Assembly: GCF_040676775.1 (NCBI RefSeq)
Contig: NZ_JBFAPP010000013.1
Location: 124,001 to 188,000 of the forward strand
From: Micromonospora_G sp040676775
Lineage (GTDB): Bacteria; Actinomycetota; Actinomycetes; Mycobacteriales; Micromonosporaceae
Direction of reading: 5' to 3'
DNA: 64,000 bases
Each line of letters starts with the position of its first letter. Position 1 is the first letter of the stretch. The translations under genes were made by a program, and so were the position numbers. Of the stretch, positions 9,338 to 18,844 are shown piece after piece. The notes beneath the pieces are model-generated. The model saw only the letters and a list, made by a program, of their open reading frames with translations, ran no database searches and was not told the DNA's origin.

Positions 9338-10753
9338 TCAGTTCGGCAGGCGCCAGATGCCGATCGCGCCGCTGAGCCGGCGGCAGACCAGCAGCCCGTC
9401 GGTGGCACGGCAGTCACCGGAGACGTCGGGCAGCACCGCCAGCGGCCGGGTCGAGGCCGACGCCGGGTCGAGGTCGGCGACCCAGGTACGGCCGTCCGAC
9501 CTGATCCGTACGCCGATCAACCGGACCGGGTCGGCCGGCTTCCCGCTGCCCGGTGCGTTCCCGTGACCCGGCGAGCGGCCGACCACCTGCCAGGATCCGA
9601 GGTCGCCGAGCACCCGACCGGTGGCCGGGTCGAGCACGCTCAGCCCGGCCGCCACCATCGGTCGCGCCTCACTGCTCGCGAGCAGGTACGGCCCGACCGG
9701 CAGCAGGTTGCTCCAGCGGGGATCGCTCCAGCGGACGACCCCGGTGCCCGGGTCGAGCACCCGTACACCGCCCTGCGGGCGGAACGTGCAGAGCACCGGG
9801 CCGCACGGCTGCGGCCAGGGCTCCCGGTCGACGTCCCAGTCGACCGTCCACCGCCGGTCGAACGTGTCCAACCCGTACGCGGTCAGGCTCTGCGGGCCGT
9901 CGGGGACCAGCAGCAGGTCGCCGACGACCTGTGGCGGCCACTGCCCGCTGCCGAGCGCGGGCGGGCGGGGCAGGTCGGCCGACCGGACCACCGCGCCGGA
10001 GCCGAGGTCGCGTACCTCGATCCGGCCGGTGGTTCCCCGGGTCACCGCCACCTCCGGCAGGGGCCCCTCGGGTCCGGTGTCGGCGGACTCGGGCGGTCCG
10101 GCGTAGCCGCGTACGACCCCGGCGGGCAGGGCGAGCGACCAGCGCACCGCGCCGGTGTCCGGTGCCACCGCCTCCAGGGTGCCGGCGGCCAGCACACCCC
10201 AGCCGTTCGGGGAGTCGTCCCAGCCGGGTTCGCCGGCACCGACGTCGGTGTCCGGTGCCCAGAGCAGGACGTCGCCGCCAGCGCTGGCGGTCTCGTAGGT
10301 GGCCGTACGGTGCCAGGAGATGGCCCCGGTGGCGGTGTCCACCCCCACCGTCTGCCGGGGCGCCACCGAGCCCCAGTCCGAGGTGAGCACCAGCGTGTGA
10401 CCGATCAGGGTGTGCCCGCCCAGCGGGCCCGGCACCGGCATCCGCACCTGCCACAGCAGCGCGCCGTCGGTCAGCCGGAAGGCGCTTACCTGCTGTCGTG
10501 CCTCGGCGGACGGGTCGACGGGGTCGATCACGAAGATCCGGTCGGTGCCGGTCACCACCGACGCGCCCAGCCGGGCGGGAATGGTCGCCGCCGACAGTCC
10601 GGGCGGCCCGACCCCGGCCCCGGTCATGGTGGCGAGCAGCACCGCCAGCACGGCGCCGATCCGGGCCCAACGGTTGGCGAGCCAGGTGCGGGCCAGTGGC
10701 CGCTCCTCGACCGGCTCCTCGCTGAGCCGCTCACCCAGCTCGATGTCGACCAC
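9338..10753 (-). CDS. Membrane-anchored PQQ-like beta-propeller protein
   Basis: The 471-residue protein has a short cytoplasmic N-terminus and one TM helix near residues 30-50 (ARIGAVLAVLLATMTGAGV). A large extracytoplasmic domain follows with recurring PQQ/WD-like blades: GALLWQVRMP, GAISWHRTATYE, GAVRWSLALP, DRRWTVDWD and GVVRWSDPRW. Each has the G-x-[LIV]-x-W core. The propeller fold suggests binding or scaffolding outside the membrane; no catalytic site is recognisable and the family has no assigned role. The gene is divergent from the first of three large membrane-protein genes, with 137 bp between their starts. Confidence 0.75.
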   Translation of the reverse strand: MVDIELGERLSEEPVEERPLARTWLANRWARIGAVLAVLLATMTGAGVGPPGLSAATIPARLGASVVTGTDRIFVIDPVDPSAEARQQVSAFRLTDGALLWQVRMPVPGPLGGHTLIGHTLVLTSDWGSVAPRQTVGVDTATGAISWHRTATYETASAGGDVLLWAPDTDVGAGEPGWDDSPNGWGVLAAGTLEAVAPDTGAVRWSLALPAGVVRGYAGPPESADTGPEGPLPEVAVTRGTTGRIEVRDLGSGAVVRSADLPRPPALGSGQWPPQVVGDLLLVPDGPQSLTAYGLDTFDRRWTVDWDVDREPWPQPCGPVLCTFRPQGGVRVLDPGTGVVRWSDPRWSNLLPVGPYLLASSEARPMVAAGLSVLDPATGRVLGDLGSWQVVGRSPGHGNAPGSGKPADPVRLIGVRIRSDGRTWVADLDPASASTRPLAVLPDVSGDCRATDGLLVCRRLSGAIGIWRLPN

Positions 10754-10890
10754 CGGCCACCTCTCCGTCCGAACCTCGCGCTGCCGTCCGGAGCGGTTGT
10801 CCTACCGGCGGTCGGGCCCGGGGCCCTGCGAGTCCATTCTCAACCGGCTGGCCCGAGTCGCTCCGGCGCCCGCCTGTACGATGTCGCGTC

Positions 10891-12744
10891 GTGGCAATCC
10901 CGGTAGTAAATAACAATTCGGACACGGATCCCGCGTCGGAGGCACGCACCGGGTCGGACGACGCCCCCGCGCGGGCGACCACCGACCAACCCCGCGTACG
11001 CCGACCGTACCGGAAGCCGGCCCGCGCCGACGTGCTCGCCATCGGGGCATATGTCCTGCTCGGGGTCGTGGTCTGCGCCAACTACTGGGTGGACATCCAG
11101 TACCGGGTGTCGTCGCACCTGCCGACCGACCACAGCTGGTTCGAGTGGCTGCTCTCACACGGCGCCTACTCGGTCCGGCACTGGGAGAACCCGCTCTTCT
11201 CGGCCCGGCAGAACGCCCCGGACGGGGTCAACATGATGGCGAACACCTCGGTGCTCGGCATCAGCCTGCCGCTGGCGCCGCTGACCATGCTGTTCGGGCC
11301 ACAGGTCACCTACGCGCTCTACCTGGGCGGGGCGCTGGCGGCCACCGCCGGCACGTCGTACTGGATGCTCTCCCGGCACCTGGTGACCTCGCGCGGGGCG
11401 GCGTTCGTCGGCGGCGCGTTCCTCGGCTTCGCGCCGGGCATCGTGCACCACGCCAACGGCCAGCCGAACTTCGTCTCGAACTTCCTGCTGCCGATCATCG
11501 TGGTCCGGGTGCTGCGCCTCGGTGAGCCCGGCCGCTGGCTGCGCAACGGGCTGGTACTGGGGCTGCTGGTCGCGTACCAGATCTTCATCAACGAGGAGAT
11601 GCTGCTGCTCACGGCACTCGCCCTGCTGGTGGTGGTGGCCGCGTACGCGGTGCAGCGGTGGTCCGAGGTACGCGCCCAGGTGGTGCCGTTCCTGCTCTCG
11701 ATCGGCGTCGGCGGTGCGCTCGCCCTGCTGCTCGCCGGGTACCCGATCTGGTACCAGTTCAACGGTCCCCAGTCCTACCGGGGGCTGCAGGGCGGGATCT
11801 TCCACAGTTGGGGCGAGGACCTGTCCGCGTTCGTCACCTACTCCCGGGACACCATCGCCGGCTCCGAGGCGGTGGAGAAGACCATCGGCATGACCGAGCA
11901 GAACACCTGGTTCGGCTGGCCGCTGGTCGGGCTCGCCCTGCTGGTGATCGTGCTGCTCTGGCGTACCTCGCTGGCGGCGCGGACGGCCGCCGTACTGGCG
12001 CTGGTCTTCGGCGTCGCCTCGATCGGGCCGTTCGTCCGGGTCGGTGGGGTCGAGACCGAGGTCCGGGGCCCGTGGAGCTTCATCCCGGACGACCTGCCGC
12101 TGGTCGAGATGATGATGCCGACCCGGCTGAGCCTGGTCGTCGCCGCCGTGGTCGGTGTGCTGATCGCGCTCGCCTGGGACACCGTGGCGACCACCGCCGC
12201 CGGCGACGGGCCGCAGCGGCGCCGGGTCAGGATCCTGGCGTACGCGGCGATCGCGCTCGCGCTGCTGCCGCTGGTGCCGAAACCCCTGCCCGCGATGCAC
12301 ATCGACCCGCCACCGCACTTCATCACCAGTGACGAGTGGAAGCCGTACGTGCCGGCCGACCGTACCCTGGTGCCGGTGCCGGTGCCCAGCAACGTGCACG
12401 GCCTGTCGACGCTGCGCTGGAGCGCGCTGACCCAGCACGCGTTCCCGGTGCCCGGCGGCTACTTCATCGGCCCGAACGCGGAGGGTCAGGGCGTCTTCGG
12501 CGCCACCACCCTGCCCACCGCCATGCTGATGTACGTCACCATCGACACCGGCCAGGTCCCCGACATCACCCCGGAACAGCGGGCCCGGGCCGTCGAGGAC
12601 CTGCGGTTCTGGCGTGCCTCGGTGGTCGTGCTCGGCGACCACCCGCAGGTGGAGGCGCTACGCGGCCTGATGACCGCGCTGATCGGGCCGCCCCAGCGGG
12701 TCGACGACGTCTGGCTCTGGGACGTACGCGCCCTCGTCGGCTGA
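10891..12744 (+). CDS. Large polytopic membrane protein, GT-C-like, paralogue 1
   Basis: The 617-residue protein starts at GTG and has about 11-12 predicted TM helices. An early extracytoplasmic loop carries DHSWFEWLL and then a conserved N-x-PDG-x-N-x-M-x-N motif near residues 107-118. FINEEMLLLTA lies in a mid-membrane segment. The C-terminal 150 residues are soluble, with VPGGYFIGP, VEDLRFWRASVVV and a terminal VWLWDVR. Two neighbouring genes encode proteins with the same plan. The early acidic loop and topology resemble GT-C glycosyltransferases that use lipid-linked sugars, but no catalytic residue can be assigned. The function is unknown. Confidence 0.75.
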   Translation: MAIPVVNNNSDTDPASEARTGSDDAPARATTDQPRVRRPYRKPARADVLAIGAYVLLGVVVCANYWVDIQYRVSSHLPTDHSWFEWLLSHGAYSVRHWENPLFSARQNAPDGVNMMANTSVLGISLPLAPLTMLFGPQVTYALYLGGALAATAGTSYWMLSRHLVTSRGAAFVGGAFLGFAPGIVHHANGQPNFVSNFLLPIIVVRVLRLGEPGRWLRNGLVLGLLVAYQIFINEEMLLLTALALLVVVAAYAVQRWSEVRAQVVPFLLSIGVGGALALLLAGYPIWYQFNGPQSYRGLQGGIFHSWGEDLSAFVTYSRDTIAGSEAVEKTIGMTEQNTWFGWPLVGLALLVIVLLWRTSLAARTAAVLALVFGVASIGPFVRVGGVETEVRGPWSFIPDDLPLVEMMMPTRLSLVVAAVVGVLIALAWDTVATTAAGDGPQRRRVRILAYAAIALALLPLVPKPLPAMHIDPPPHFITSDEWKPYVPADRTLVPVPVPSNVHGLSTLRWSALTQHAFPVPGGYFIGPNAEGQGVFGATTLPTAMLMYVTIDTGQVPDITPEQRARAVEDLRFWRASVVVLGDHPQVEALRGLMTALIGPPQRVDDVWLWDVRALVG

Positions 12745-12761
12745 CCCCGGGACCGGGCCGG

Positions 12762-14645
12762 CTACGGGACCTGGGCGCGGACGTCCCAGACCCAGGCCCC
12801 GGAGATCATCCGGCCCGGTCCCAGCAGCAGGTCGACGGTCTCCTTGACCGGGCCGCCCCGGTGCAGGCCGCCCTGCACCACCACCGCGGCCCGCCAGTAC
12901 CGCAGGTCCTCGATCGCCTGCCGTCGCTGCTCGTCGCCGATCGGCGGCACCTCGCCGGTGAACGCGACCCGGTCGAGCAGCACGGCCGTGGGCCGGTCCG
13001 GTGCACCCCACCCGGCCTGCCGGTCGGTCGGGCTGAGCGGGCCGATGAAGTAGCCGCCCGGTGCGGTGAAGGCCAACCCGGTCCGGGCGGACCAGTACAT
13101 GCCGGCGGTCGCCTCACCGCCCCGGGTCGGCGGCACCGGCACGATCGTGCGCCCCGGCGGCACGTAGGACCGCCACTCGCCGGTGGCCACGAACTCCGGC
13201 ACCGGCCAGGTCGGCGAGGTACGCAGCGGCAGCGGCGCCACCGGCAGCGCGACGGCGAGCAGCGCCCCGGCCCAGATCAGCCGGACCGGCAGCCCACCGG
13301 TGCGGGCCGCCGGGCCACGGCGGAAGACCTCGTCGGTGGCGAGCGCGAGCAGGACCGCCAGCATCGGCAGGCAGATCAGCGGGAACCGGGCCGGCACCGC
13401 GAGGTCGATCAGCGGCAGTTCGGCGAGCAGCCGGTACGGCCCGGTGAGCCCGGTCAGTTTGCCGTCCAGCCGGATCTCGTCGCCCAGCGACAGTACGGCG
13501 AAGACGACCACTCCGATCGCGAGCGCCTTCACCAGCGGCCGGCGCCACAGCCAGACCACCACCACGGCACAGAGCACGAGCAGCGGCAGCCCGAAGAACG
13601 AGTTCTCCTCGGTCGGGTTCGGCGACAGCAGCCCCGGTACGGAGTCGTGGCCGGTCAGCGACTGGCGTGCGGACGAGGTGAACGAGCTGAGGTCGAGTGC
13701 GTACGCGCCGGGGTCGAAGGGCAGGCCGCGGTAGTGGCCCGGGCCGAGGAACTGGAACCACAGCGGGTACGCCAGCAGCACCCCGGCGACCAGCGCGCCG
13801 ATGCCGAGCCGGCCGAGGAAGGCCCGGCCGAGCCGACGTACGGTGGCCGGGCTCGCCAGCGCGTACGCGACCGTGAACAGGCCGCAGGCCAGCACCAGGA
13901 AGACGAGCACCTCCTCGCCGAGGAACACCTGGTAGGTGACGAACAGCCCGAGCAGCACGCCGCGCCGTACCACCCGGTCGGTGGCCGGGCCGAACACCAG
14001 CGCCAGGATCGCCGGGACCAGGAACTGCGAGATCATGTGCAGGTGGCCGGTGGCCTGGGAGACCATGCCCGGGGCGAAGCCGCAGAGCAGCCCGCCGACG
14101 GCGGCGGCGAACCGGGAGCGGACCAGCCGGCGGGACAGGAACAGGTACCAGGCGGTGGCGGTGCCGGCGAGCGAACCGACGATGGCCAGCAGGAACGTGG
14201 TCTGCGAACCGAGCAGCAGGGTCACCGGGGTCAGCGGGATGCCCAGGCCGAGCACCGACGTGTTGGCCATCAGGTTGATGCCGTCGGGGGCGTTGAGCGC
14301 GGTGCTGTAGAGCGGGTTCTCCAGGTTGGTCACCGCGTGCGCGGCGCGGGCCAGCATCCACTCGAAGAGCACCTGGTCGTTGCCGGCCCGGGTGCTGTGG
14401 TCCCGGTGCAGCCAGAGCCGGGCGGTGAGGTAGCCGCCGGCCAGCAGGTATCCCACCACCACCGCGACGTCGACCAGCCATGGGCGTCCGCGCCAGGCGG
14501 CGACGATCCGGGTACGGAAACGCCGTACCGCCGTCGGGGGCGAGCCGGCCGGCGGGGCGCTGCCGTCCGGCGTACCGGGAGAGGTGTCCGCACCCGCGGT
14601 GACCACCGCGGTCCGGGCCGGTTCCGCTCCCCCGGTCGGGTTCAT
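12762..14645 (-). CDS. Large polytopic membrane protein, GT-C-like, paralogue 2
   Basis: The 627-residue protein is a paralogue of the gene ending at 12744, with which it is convergent (17 bp apart). The order of motifs is the same: VLFEWMLARAAHAV, LNAPDGINLMANTS, FLGEEVLVFL in the mid-membrane part, APGGYFIGP, IEDLRYWRAAVVV and the terminal AWVWDVR. It has an N-terminal cytoplasmic extension of about 45 residues. It probably follows the 14695-16662 gene in one transcript, with a 49-nt gap. The function is not established. Confidence 0.72.
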   Translation of the reverse strand: MNPTGGAEPARTAVVTAGADTSPGTPDGSAPPAGSPPTAVRRFRTRIVAAWRGRPWLVDVAVVVGYLLAGGYLTARLWLHRDHSTRAGNDQVLFEWMLARAAHAVTNLENPLYSTALNAPDGINLMANTSVLGLGIPLTPVTLLLGSQTTFLLAIVGSLAGTATAWYLFLSRRLVRSRFAAAVGGLLCGFAPGMVSQATGHLHMISQFLVPAILALVFGPATDRVVRRGVLLGLFVTYQVFLGEEVLVFLVLACGLFTVAYALASPATVRRLGRAFLGRLGIGALVAGVLLAYPLWFQFLGPGHYRGLPFDPGAYALDLSSFTSSARQSLTGHDSVPGLLSPNPTEENSFFGLPLLVLCAVVVVWLWRRPLVKALAIGVVVFAVLSLGDEIRLDGKLTGLTGPYRLLAELPLIDLAVPARFPLICLPMLAVLLALATDEVFRRGPAARTGGLPVRLIWAGALLAVALPVAPLPLRTSPTWPVPEFVATGEWRSYVPPGRTIVPVPPTRGGEATAGMYWSARTGLAFTAPGGYFIGPLSPTDRQAGWGAPDRPTAVLLDRVAFTGEVPPIGDEQRRQAIEDLRYWRAAVVVQGGLHRGGPVKETVDLLLGPGRMISGAWVWDVRAQVP

Positions 14646-14694
14646 CCGACCGGTACCGGTGTTCCGCCGGCCCGGCCGGCTCCGGTTCGCCGCA

Positions 14695-16662
14695 TCAGCT
14701 GCTCGGGGCGGTCAGGGTACGGATGTCCCACAACCAGACGTCGTCCACCCGTCGGCCGGGTCCGACGATCTGCTCGACGGTCCGGCGCAGCGGTTCCGCG
14801 TTCTTCTCCCGGACCGGGAGCACCAGGATCGCCGCCTGCCAGTGCCGCAGTTCGTCCATGGAACGGCGCCGCTCGCGGTCGGTCAGGGTGAGCACCCGAC
14901 CGGTGGTCGAGACCTGGTCCAGCAATTCGCTGACCCCGCTCGGCCGCCCGCCGAAGCGGCCCGGGTCACCGGTGTTGCCGTTGCGCGGGGCCAGGAAGTA
15001 GCCGCCGGGGATCTTGAAGTCGAGGTCGGTCGAGGCGGCCCAGCGCATGCCGTTGGTGTGCCCCATCGCCGGGACCGGCACCGGCACCAGCGACTGGTCC
15101 GGTCCGACGAACTGCCGCCAGTGCCCGGACGAGATGAAGTGCGGTACGGCCGGCCGGGAGGTCATCTTCAACGGCAGCGGTACGAGCGGCAGCAGGACGA
15201 TGGCCAGCGCGGTGACCACACCGACCCGGCGGACCCGGCGGTCGACGCTCTCCAGGGACCAGGCCCGGTCGACGGCCAGGGCGAGCAGGATGCCGATCAC
15301 CACGGTGGTGATCAGACCGAACCGGGTCGGCACCACCGCGTCCAGCAGCGGCAGCTTGACCAGCCACTCCCACGGCCCCCAGAACAGGTCCCGGTTCCAG
15401 TAGGAGACCCGTTCGCCCAGCGACAGGATGGCGAAGAGCAGCCCGGTGAAGGCGAGCGCCCGTACGATCACCTCGCGCCGCAGCCAGATCACGATGCCCA
15501 CGGTGAGCAGGGCCAGACCCCAGCCGAAGAACGCGTTCTCCTCGGAGTAGTTCGGTGCCAGGTTGGCGTTGGCCCGCTCGTTGCCGCCGAGGGTCGGCGA
15601 GCCGGGGCTGACGAACGCGGCCAGGTCGTTGCCGTAGTCGCGGACCGCGTCGCTGAGCCCGTGGTACGCCTGCCGCCCGGCGAACTGGACGTAGAGCGGG
15701 TAGGCCAGCAGGGCGACCGCGAGTACCGCGCACACCGCCAGTCCACCGGCCAGCGGTCGCCAGGCGGCGCGGAACCGGCCGGGCTGCTGCGCCAGTACGG
15801 CCGCCAGGAAGACGCCGCAGGCCAGGGCGGTGAAGAGCAGGATCTCCTCGTTGATGAACGCCTGGTAGCTGACCAGCAGCGCGAGGATGATGCCGTCGCG
15901 TACGACCCGGGTGGAGCGGGTCAGCAGGATGACCCGCCAGACGATGAACGGCAGCAGGAACTGGGAGATGATGTTCGGGTGCCAACTGGCGTGTGACAGC
16001 AGCGCCGGGGAGAACCCGCAGAACCAGCCGCCGACGATCGCCGCGATCGGGTTGCGCACGACGTACCGGGACAACACGAAGTACCAGGCCGAGGCGGTGC
16101 CGGCGAGGCCGAGCGTCACCAGGACCACGAAGGACACCGCCGGCCCGAACAGCAGTGTCACCGGGATCATCGGGATGCCCAGCCCCAGGATGGCGGTGTT
16201 CGCCATCAGGTTGACCCCGTCAGGATAGTTCAACCGGTCGGTGAAGAACGGGTATTCGCCGTGCAACACCACCCGTACGGAGTGGGCCAGGAAGAACTGC
16301 ACCTGGGCCGGGTCGCTGCTGTAGAGCGACGCCACCCGACCGGCCGGGTCGAGCCAGATCTGGCTGGTCACCCAGAACGCGGCGAGCAGGAACGCGCCGA
16401 AGACCAGCAGGTCGCGTCGGCGGGTCGGCCAGCGGCGCACGGGCGTACCCGGGTCGCCGGTACGGTCCGCGGTGCCCCGGTCCGAGCCGGAGGGCGGAGG
16501 CGTCGGTGTCGTACCGGCGGCGCCGCCCGTCGCGACGGCTCCACCGTCCGCATCGACGGAAACCGGGCCCTGCTCACCGGTCGGATCAATGGCAGCGGGC
16601 CCGCCGGACCCGGGTGCCTCCGGATCCGGTGTGGTTTCGAGACGTGGCTCGGCAAGCGTCAC
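14695..16662 (-). CDS. Large polytopic membrane protein, GT-C-like, paralogue 3
   Basis: The 655-residue protein starts at GTG 16660-16662. A disordered acidic/Pro/Thr-rich cytoplasmic head of about 75 residues precedes the first TM helix. It shares the motifs of the two neighbouring paralogues: AQVQFFLAHS, LNYPDGVNLMANTA, FINEEILLFTA, IPGGYFLAP, MDELRHWQAAILV and a terminal VWLWDIR. SHASWHPNIISQFLLPF in the middle matches NGQPNFVSNFLLP and GHLHMISQFLVP in the others, so this segment is likely functional. It is divergent from the lipoprotein gene at 16848. The exact role is unknown. Confidence 0.75.
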   Translation of the reverse strand: MTLAEPRLETTPDPEAPGSGGPAAIDPTGEQGPVSVDADGGAVATGGAAGTTPTPPPSGSDRGTADRTGDPGTPVRRWPTRRRDLLVFGAFLLAAFWVTSQIWLDPAGRVASLYSSDPAQVQFFLAHSVRVVLHGEYPFFTDRLNYPDGVNLMANTAILGLGIPMIPVTLLFGPAVSFVVLVTLGLAGTASAWYFVLSRYVVRNPIAAIVGGWFCGFSPALLSHASWHPNIISQFLLPFIVWRVILLTRSTRVVRDGIILALLVSYQAFINEEILLFTALACGVFLAAVLAQQPGRFRAAWRPLAGGLAVCAVLAVALLAYPLYVQFAGRQAYHGLSDAVRDYGNDLAAFVSPGSPTLGGNERANANLAPNYSEENAFFGWGLALLTVGIVIWLRREVIVRALAFTGLLFAILSLGERVSYWNRDLFWGPWEWLVKLPLLDAVVPTRFGLITTVVIGILLALAVDRAWSLESVDRRVRRVGVVTALAIVLLPLVPLPLKMTSRPAVPHFISSGHWRQFVGPDQSLVPVPVPAMGHTNGMRWAASTDLDFKIPGGYFLAPRNGNTGDPGRFGGRPSGVSELLDQVSTTGRVLTLTDRERRRSMDELRHWQAAILVLPVREKNAEPLRRTVEQIVGPGRRVDDVWLWDIRTLTAPSS

Positions 16663-16847
16663 AGTCGGCGGAGTCTACCGGAGCGTCACGGACGTATCGG
16701 ACGGCACGTACGGGATTGCGTAACGAGATCCGGCCGCCACGCGTGGGCCACCAAAAGCTGGGACGGCTTTGCCAGGTGACGCCCGAGCCCCGCGCGAGAT
16801 CTCGTAGGATGTGGCTTCCGCACGCCGACGGGATCGGGGGCTTTCAG

Positions 16848-18038
16848 GTGGGTTCGCTCCGTCGTGGCGGCGTGTTGGCCACGGTGCTGGCATCGGCACT
16901 GCTCATCACCGGTTGCGGCCCGAGCACGGTGGAGCCGTCCGATCCGCTGCGCATCGGCGCCGACTCCCGCGACGGCTCGCTGGAGGTCTGGCCGGCCCGA
17001 GGCGGCCTGATCGGCGATCCACAGGCGACGGCCGCGGTCACCCAGGCGGTGACAGACTGGCGTTCCCCGGTCGACGACCGGGTGCACATCTCCTCGTCCG
17101 GCATCCTCTGGCTGGGGCAGCTCGACGGCGGCGCGCCGCTGGCCCTGGTCGCCGCGGACGTGCCGGGCGACGCCGCCTCCTGGTTGCTCCAGCTCACCGG
17201 GCGGGGTGCGAAGTTCGAGGTCACCAACGCCGTCGACTACTCCGACCCGGGCTACCTGATCTACTCCGACGTGCTGCCGGTCGTGGTGCCGGAGGGCCGT
17301 CGATACCTGACCTCCACCCGCGTCGAGCGGCTACTCGGCCCGGACGGCAAGCCGTTGGCGGTGGCCGACGGGGTCAGCGCGCCGGTGGCCGTACCGCGCT
17401 GTGGGGCGGTGCCGATCACCGCGCGGCTGCGCAGCACCGCGTCGCTGCCGCAGGGCAAGGCGAACGACCGGCTGATCGACCTGGGCACCGGGATCGCCGG
17501 GCCGCGCTACCCGCTGGTGGTCGACGAGTCCGGGTCCGGGTTGAGTGCCCTGCAGGGGCTGGACACCTGTGCGTTGGCCACCTTGACGGGCCCGTTCGGC
17601 AGCGTGCCGCGCCAGATCCACGACCGGGTCCACCTCGGCTCGGTGCCGACTTCCTGGCCGGCCGACCGGGTCGCCACGAAACCACTCGGGCAGGTCCGCT
17701 TCGGTACAGAGAAAGCCGGCCGGCTCGACCAGCTTTCCTGGCACACCGACGCGGGCATGATGAACGCGGTGGTGCTGCGGCCGGCGCAGGGGGCACCGGT
17801 GGCCTCCGAGGCGGACCGGGTGAACCCGTTGCAGGCCTACGAACTGCCCACGCCGGACCGGACCCTGGTGGTGCTGGTCTGGCGGGCCAATTCGGAGACC
17901 AGCCTGGCCCTGCCGGCCGGGGTGACCCGCCTGGTGGACCGGCCGGGCCTGGCCGTGGTCGAGAAACCGGCCACCCGGGTGACGTTCACCCTCACCACGG
18001 CGGACAAGTCCTACCAGCGCCAGATGGGCGGCCGCTAG
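16848..18038 (+). CDS. Predicted lipoprotein of unknown function
   Basis: The 396-residue protein has a lipoprotein signal peptide: n-region with two Arg, hydrophobic core VLATVLASALL and lipobox LITGC with Cys23. I favour GTG 16848 because it gives a standard n-region; an in-frame ATG at 16809 is the alternative. The mature protein is about 370 residues with no recognisable catalytic motif. It is rich in beta-strand-like segments and has two Cys (PRCGAVP and LDTCALA) that could form a disulphide. The position beside the three polytopic membrane proteins suggests an envelope role, but this is only inference. Confidence 0.7.
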   Translation: MGSLRRGGVLATVLASALLITGCGPSTVEPSDPLRIGADSRDGSLEVWPARGGLIGDPQATAAVTQAVTDWRSPVDDRVHISSSGILWLGQLDGGAPLALVAADVPGDAASWLLQLTGRGAKFEVTNAVDYSDPGYLIYSDVLPVVVPEGRRYLTSTRVERLLGPDGKPLAVADGVSAPVAVPRCGAVPITARLRSTASLPQGKANDRLIDLGTGIAGPRYPLVVDESGSGLSALQGLDTCALATLTGPFGSVPRQIHDRVHLGSVPTSWPADRVATKPLGQVRFGTEKAGRLDQLSWHTDAGMMNAVVLRPAQGAPVASEADRVNPLQAYELPTPDRTLVVLVWRANSETSLALPAGVTRLVDRPGLAVVEKPATRVTFTLTTADKSYQRQMGGR

Positions 18039-18118
18039 GCGCTCGCCGGCAGCGCGCCCGCGCCCGGGGCAGCGTGGTGCGTCGGCGGGACGGTTCGACG
18101 GACGGTCTGGCAGGTAGG

Positions 18119-18844
18119 TCACGTCCGGGGCTGGCTGGTGATGCCGTCCAGGATGGTGGTCAGGGTGTGGTCGAAGGTTTCCTCGGCGTCGAGGTGGGCA
18201 CCGTCGACGACGAGCCGGGCGACGGTGGGATAGCGGCCCGTTTCGAGCATGCGTGTCAGGTAGGGCCCGAGGGTGGCCTGCCAGGCGGTCAGGTCGGTGC
18301 CGGTGGAACGGGCGGTGCGTCGCTCGGTCACCTCCCTGCGGACCGCTCCGATGACGAAGGCGTTGATGGCACCCAAGGCCCGCTGGAGGTCGTCGATGCC
18401 GCGTACGCCAGGGGCCTGGCTCAGCGCCGCCGCGGTCGATTCGCCCACCGCGAGCGCATGAGGTCCCAGGTGCGGCCTTCCGCCGAGCAGGTCGGCGAAC
18501 CACTCATGGTCAAGGGCGGCGTCGCGGGTCGCGTGGGCGATGGCCAGCACCGTGGCACGCCACTCTGAGCGCTGGCCAGCCTCGGCGATCCGGGCGTACA
18601 CGGCGTCGACCATCAGGTCGAGCAGTTCGGATCTGTTGACCACGTAGTCGTAGAGCCGCATCGGACCGATACCGAGTTCTTTGGCGATCTTGCGGACCGA
18701 CAGCCCGTCGAGGCCGTGTACGTCGGCGAGCCGGATCGCCGTAGCGGCGATCTTCGCCCGGCTCAACGGCACCGGCGCCGCCCGAGGCTGGGGCTCGGGC
18801 CGTTCCCAAACGGGCAAACCTTCGCTACCGTACGGTGTATCCAC
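18119..18844 (-). CDS. TetR-family repressor
   Basis: The 241-residue protein runs from a GTG at 18842-18844. The N-terminal HTH is clear: KIAATAIRLADVHGLDGLSVRKIAKELG, then GPMRLYDYVVNRSELLDLM. The C-terminal domain resembles the TetR_C_1 class that controls flavin-monooxygenase or efflux genes. It is transcribed divergently from the monooxygenase gene and only 30 nt separate the two starts, so it very likely represses that gene and itself. The frame is open upstream to 18940, but that would run through the operator. The start codon itself lies in the spacer of a 37-bp palindrome, which suggests a leaderless or very short leader transcript. Confidence 0.85.
   Translation of the reverse strand: MDTPYGSEGLPVWERPEPQPRAAPVPLSRAKIAATAIRLADVHGLDGLSVRKIAKELGIGPMRLYDYVVNRSELLDLMVDAVYARIAEAGQRSEWRATVLAIAHATRDAALDHEWFADLLGGRPHLGPHALAVGESTAAALSQAPGVRGIDDLQRALGAINAFVIGAVRREVTERRTARSTGTDLTAWQATLGPYLTRMLETGRYPTVARLVVDGAHLDAEETFDHTLTTILDGITSQPRT

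Noticed and set aside
12336..14891. 851-codon plus-strand ORF
   Set aside because: It runs antisense to the second membrane-protein gene and is rich in Gly, Gln and Arg with no hydrophobic helices or domains.
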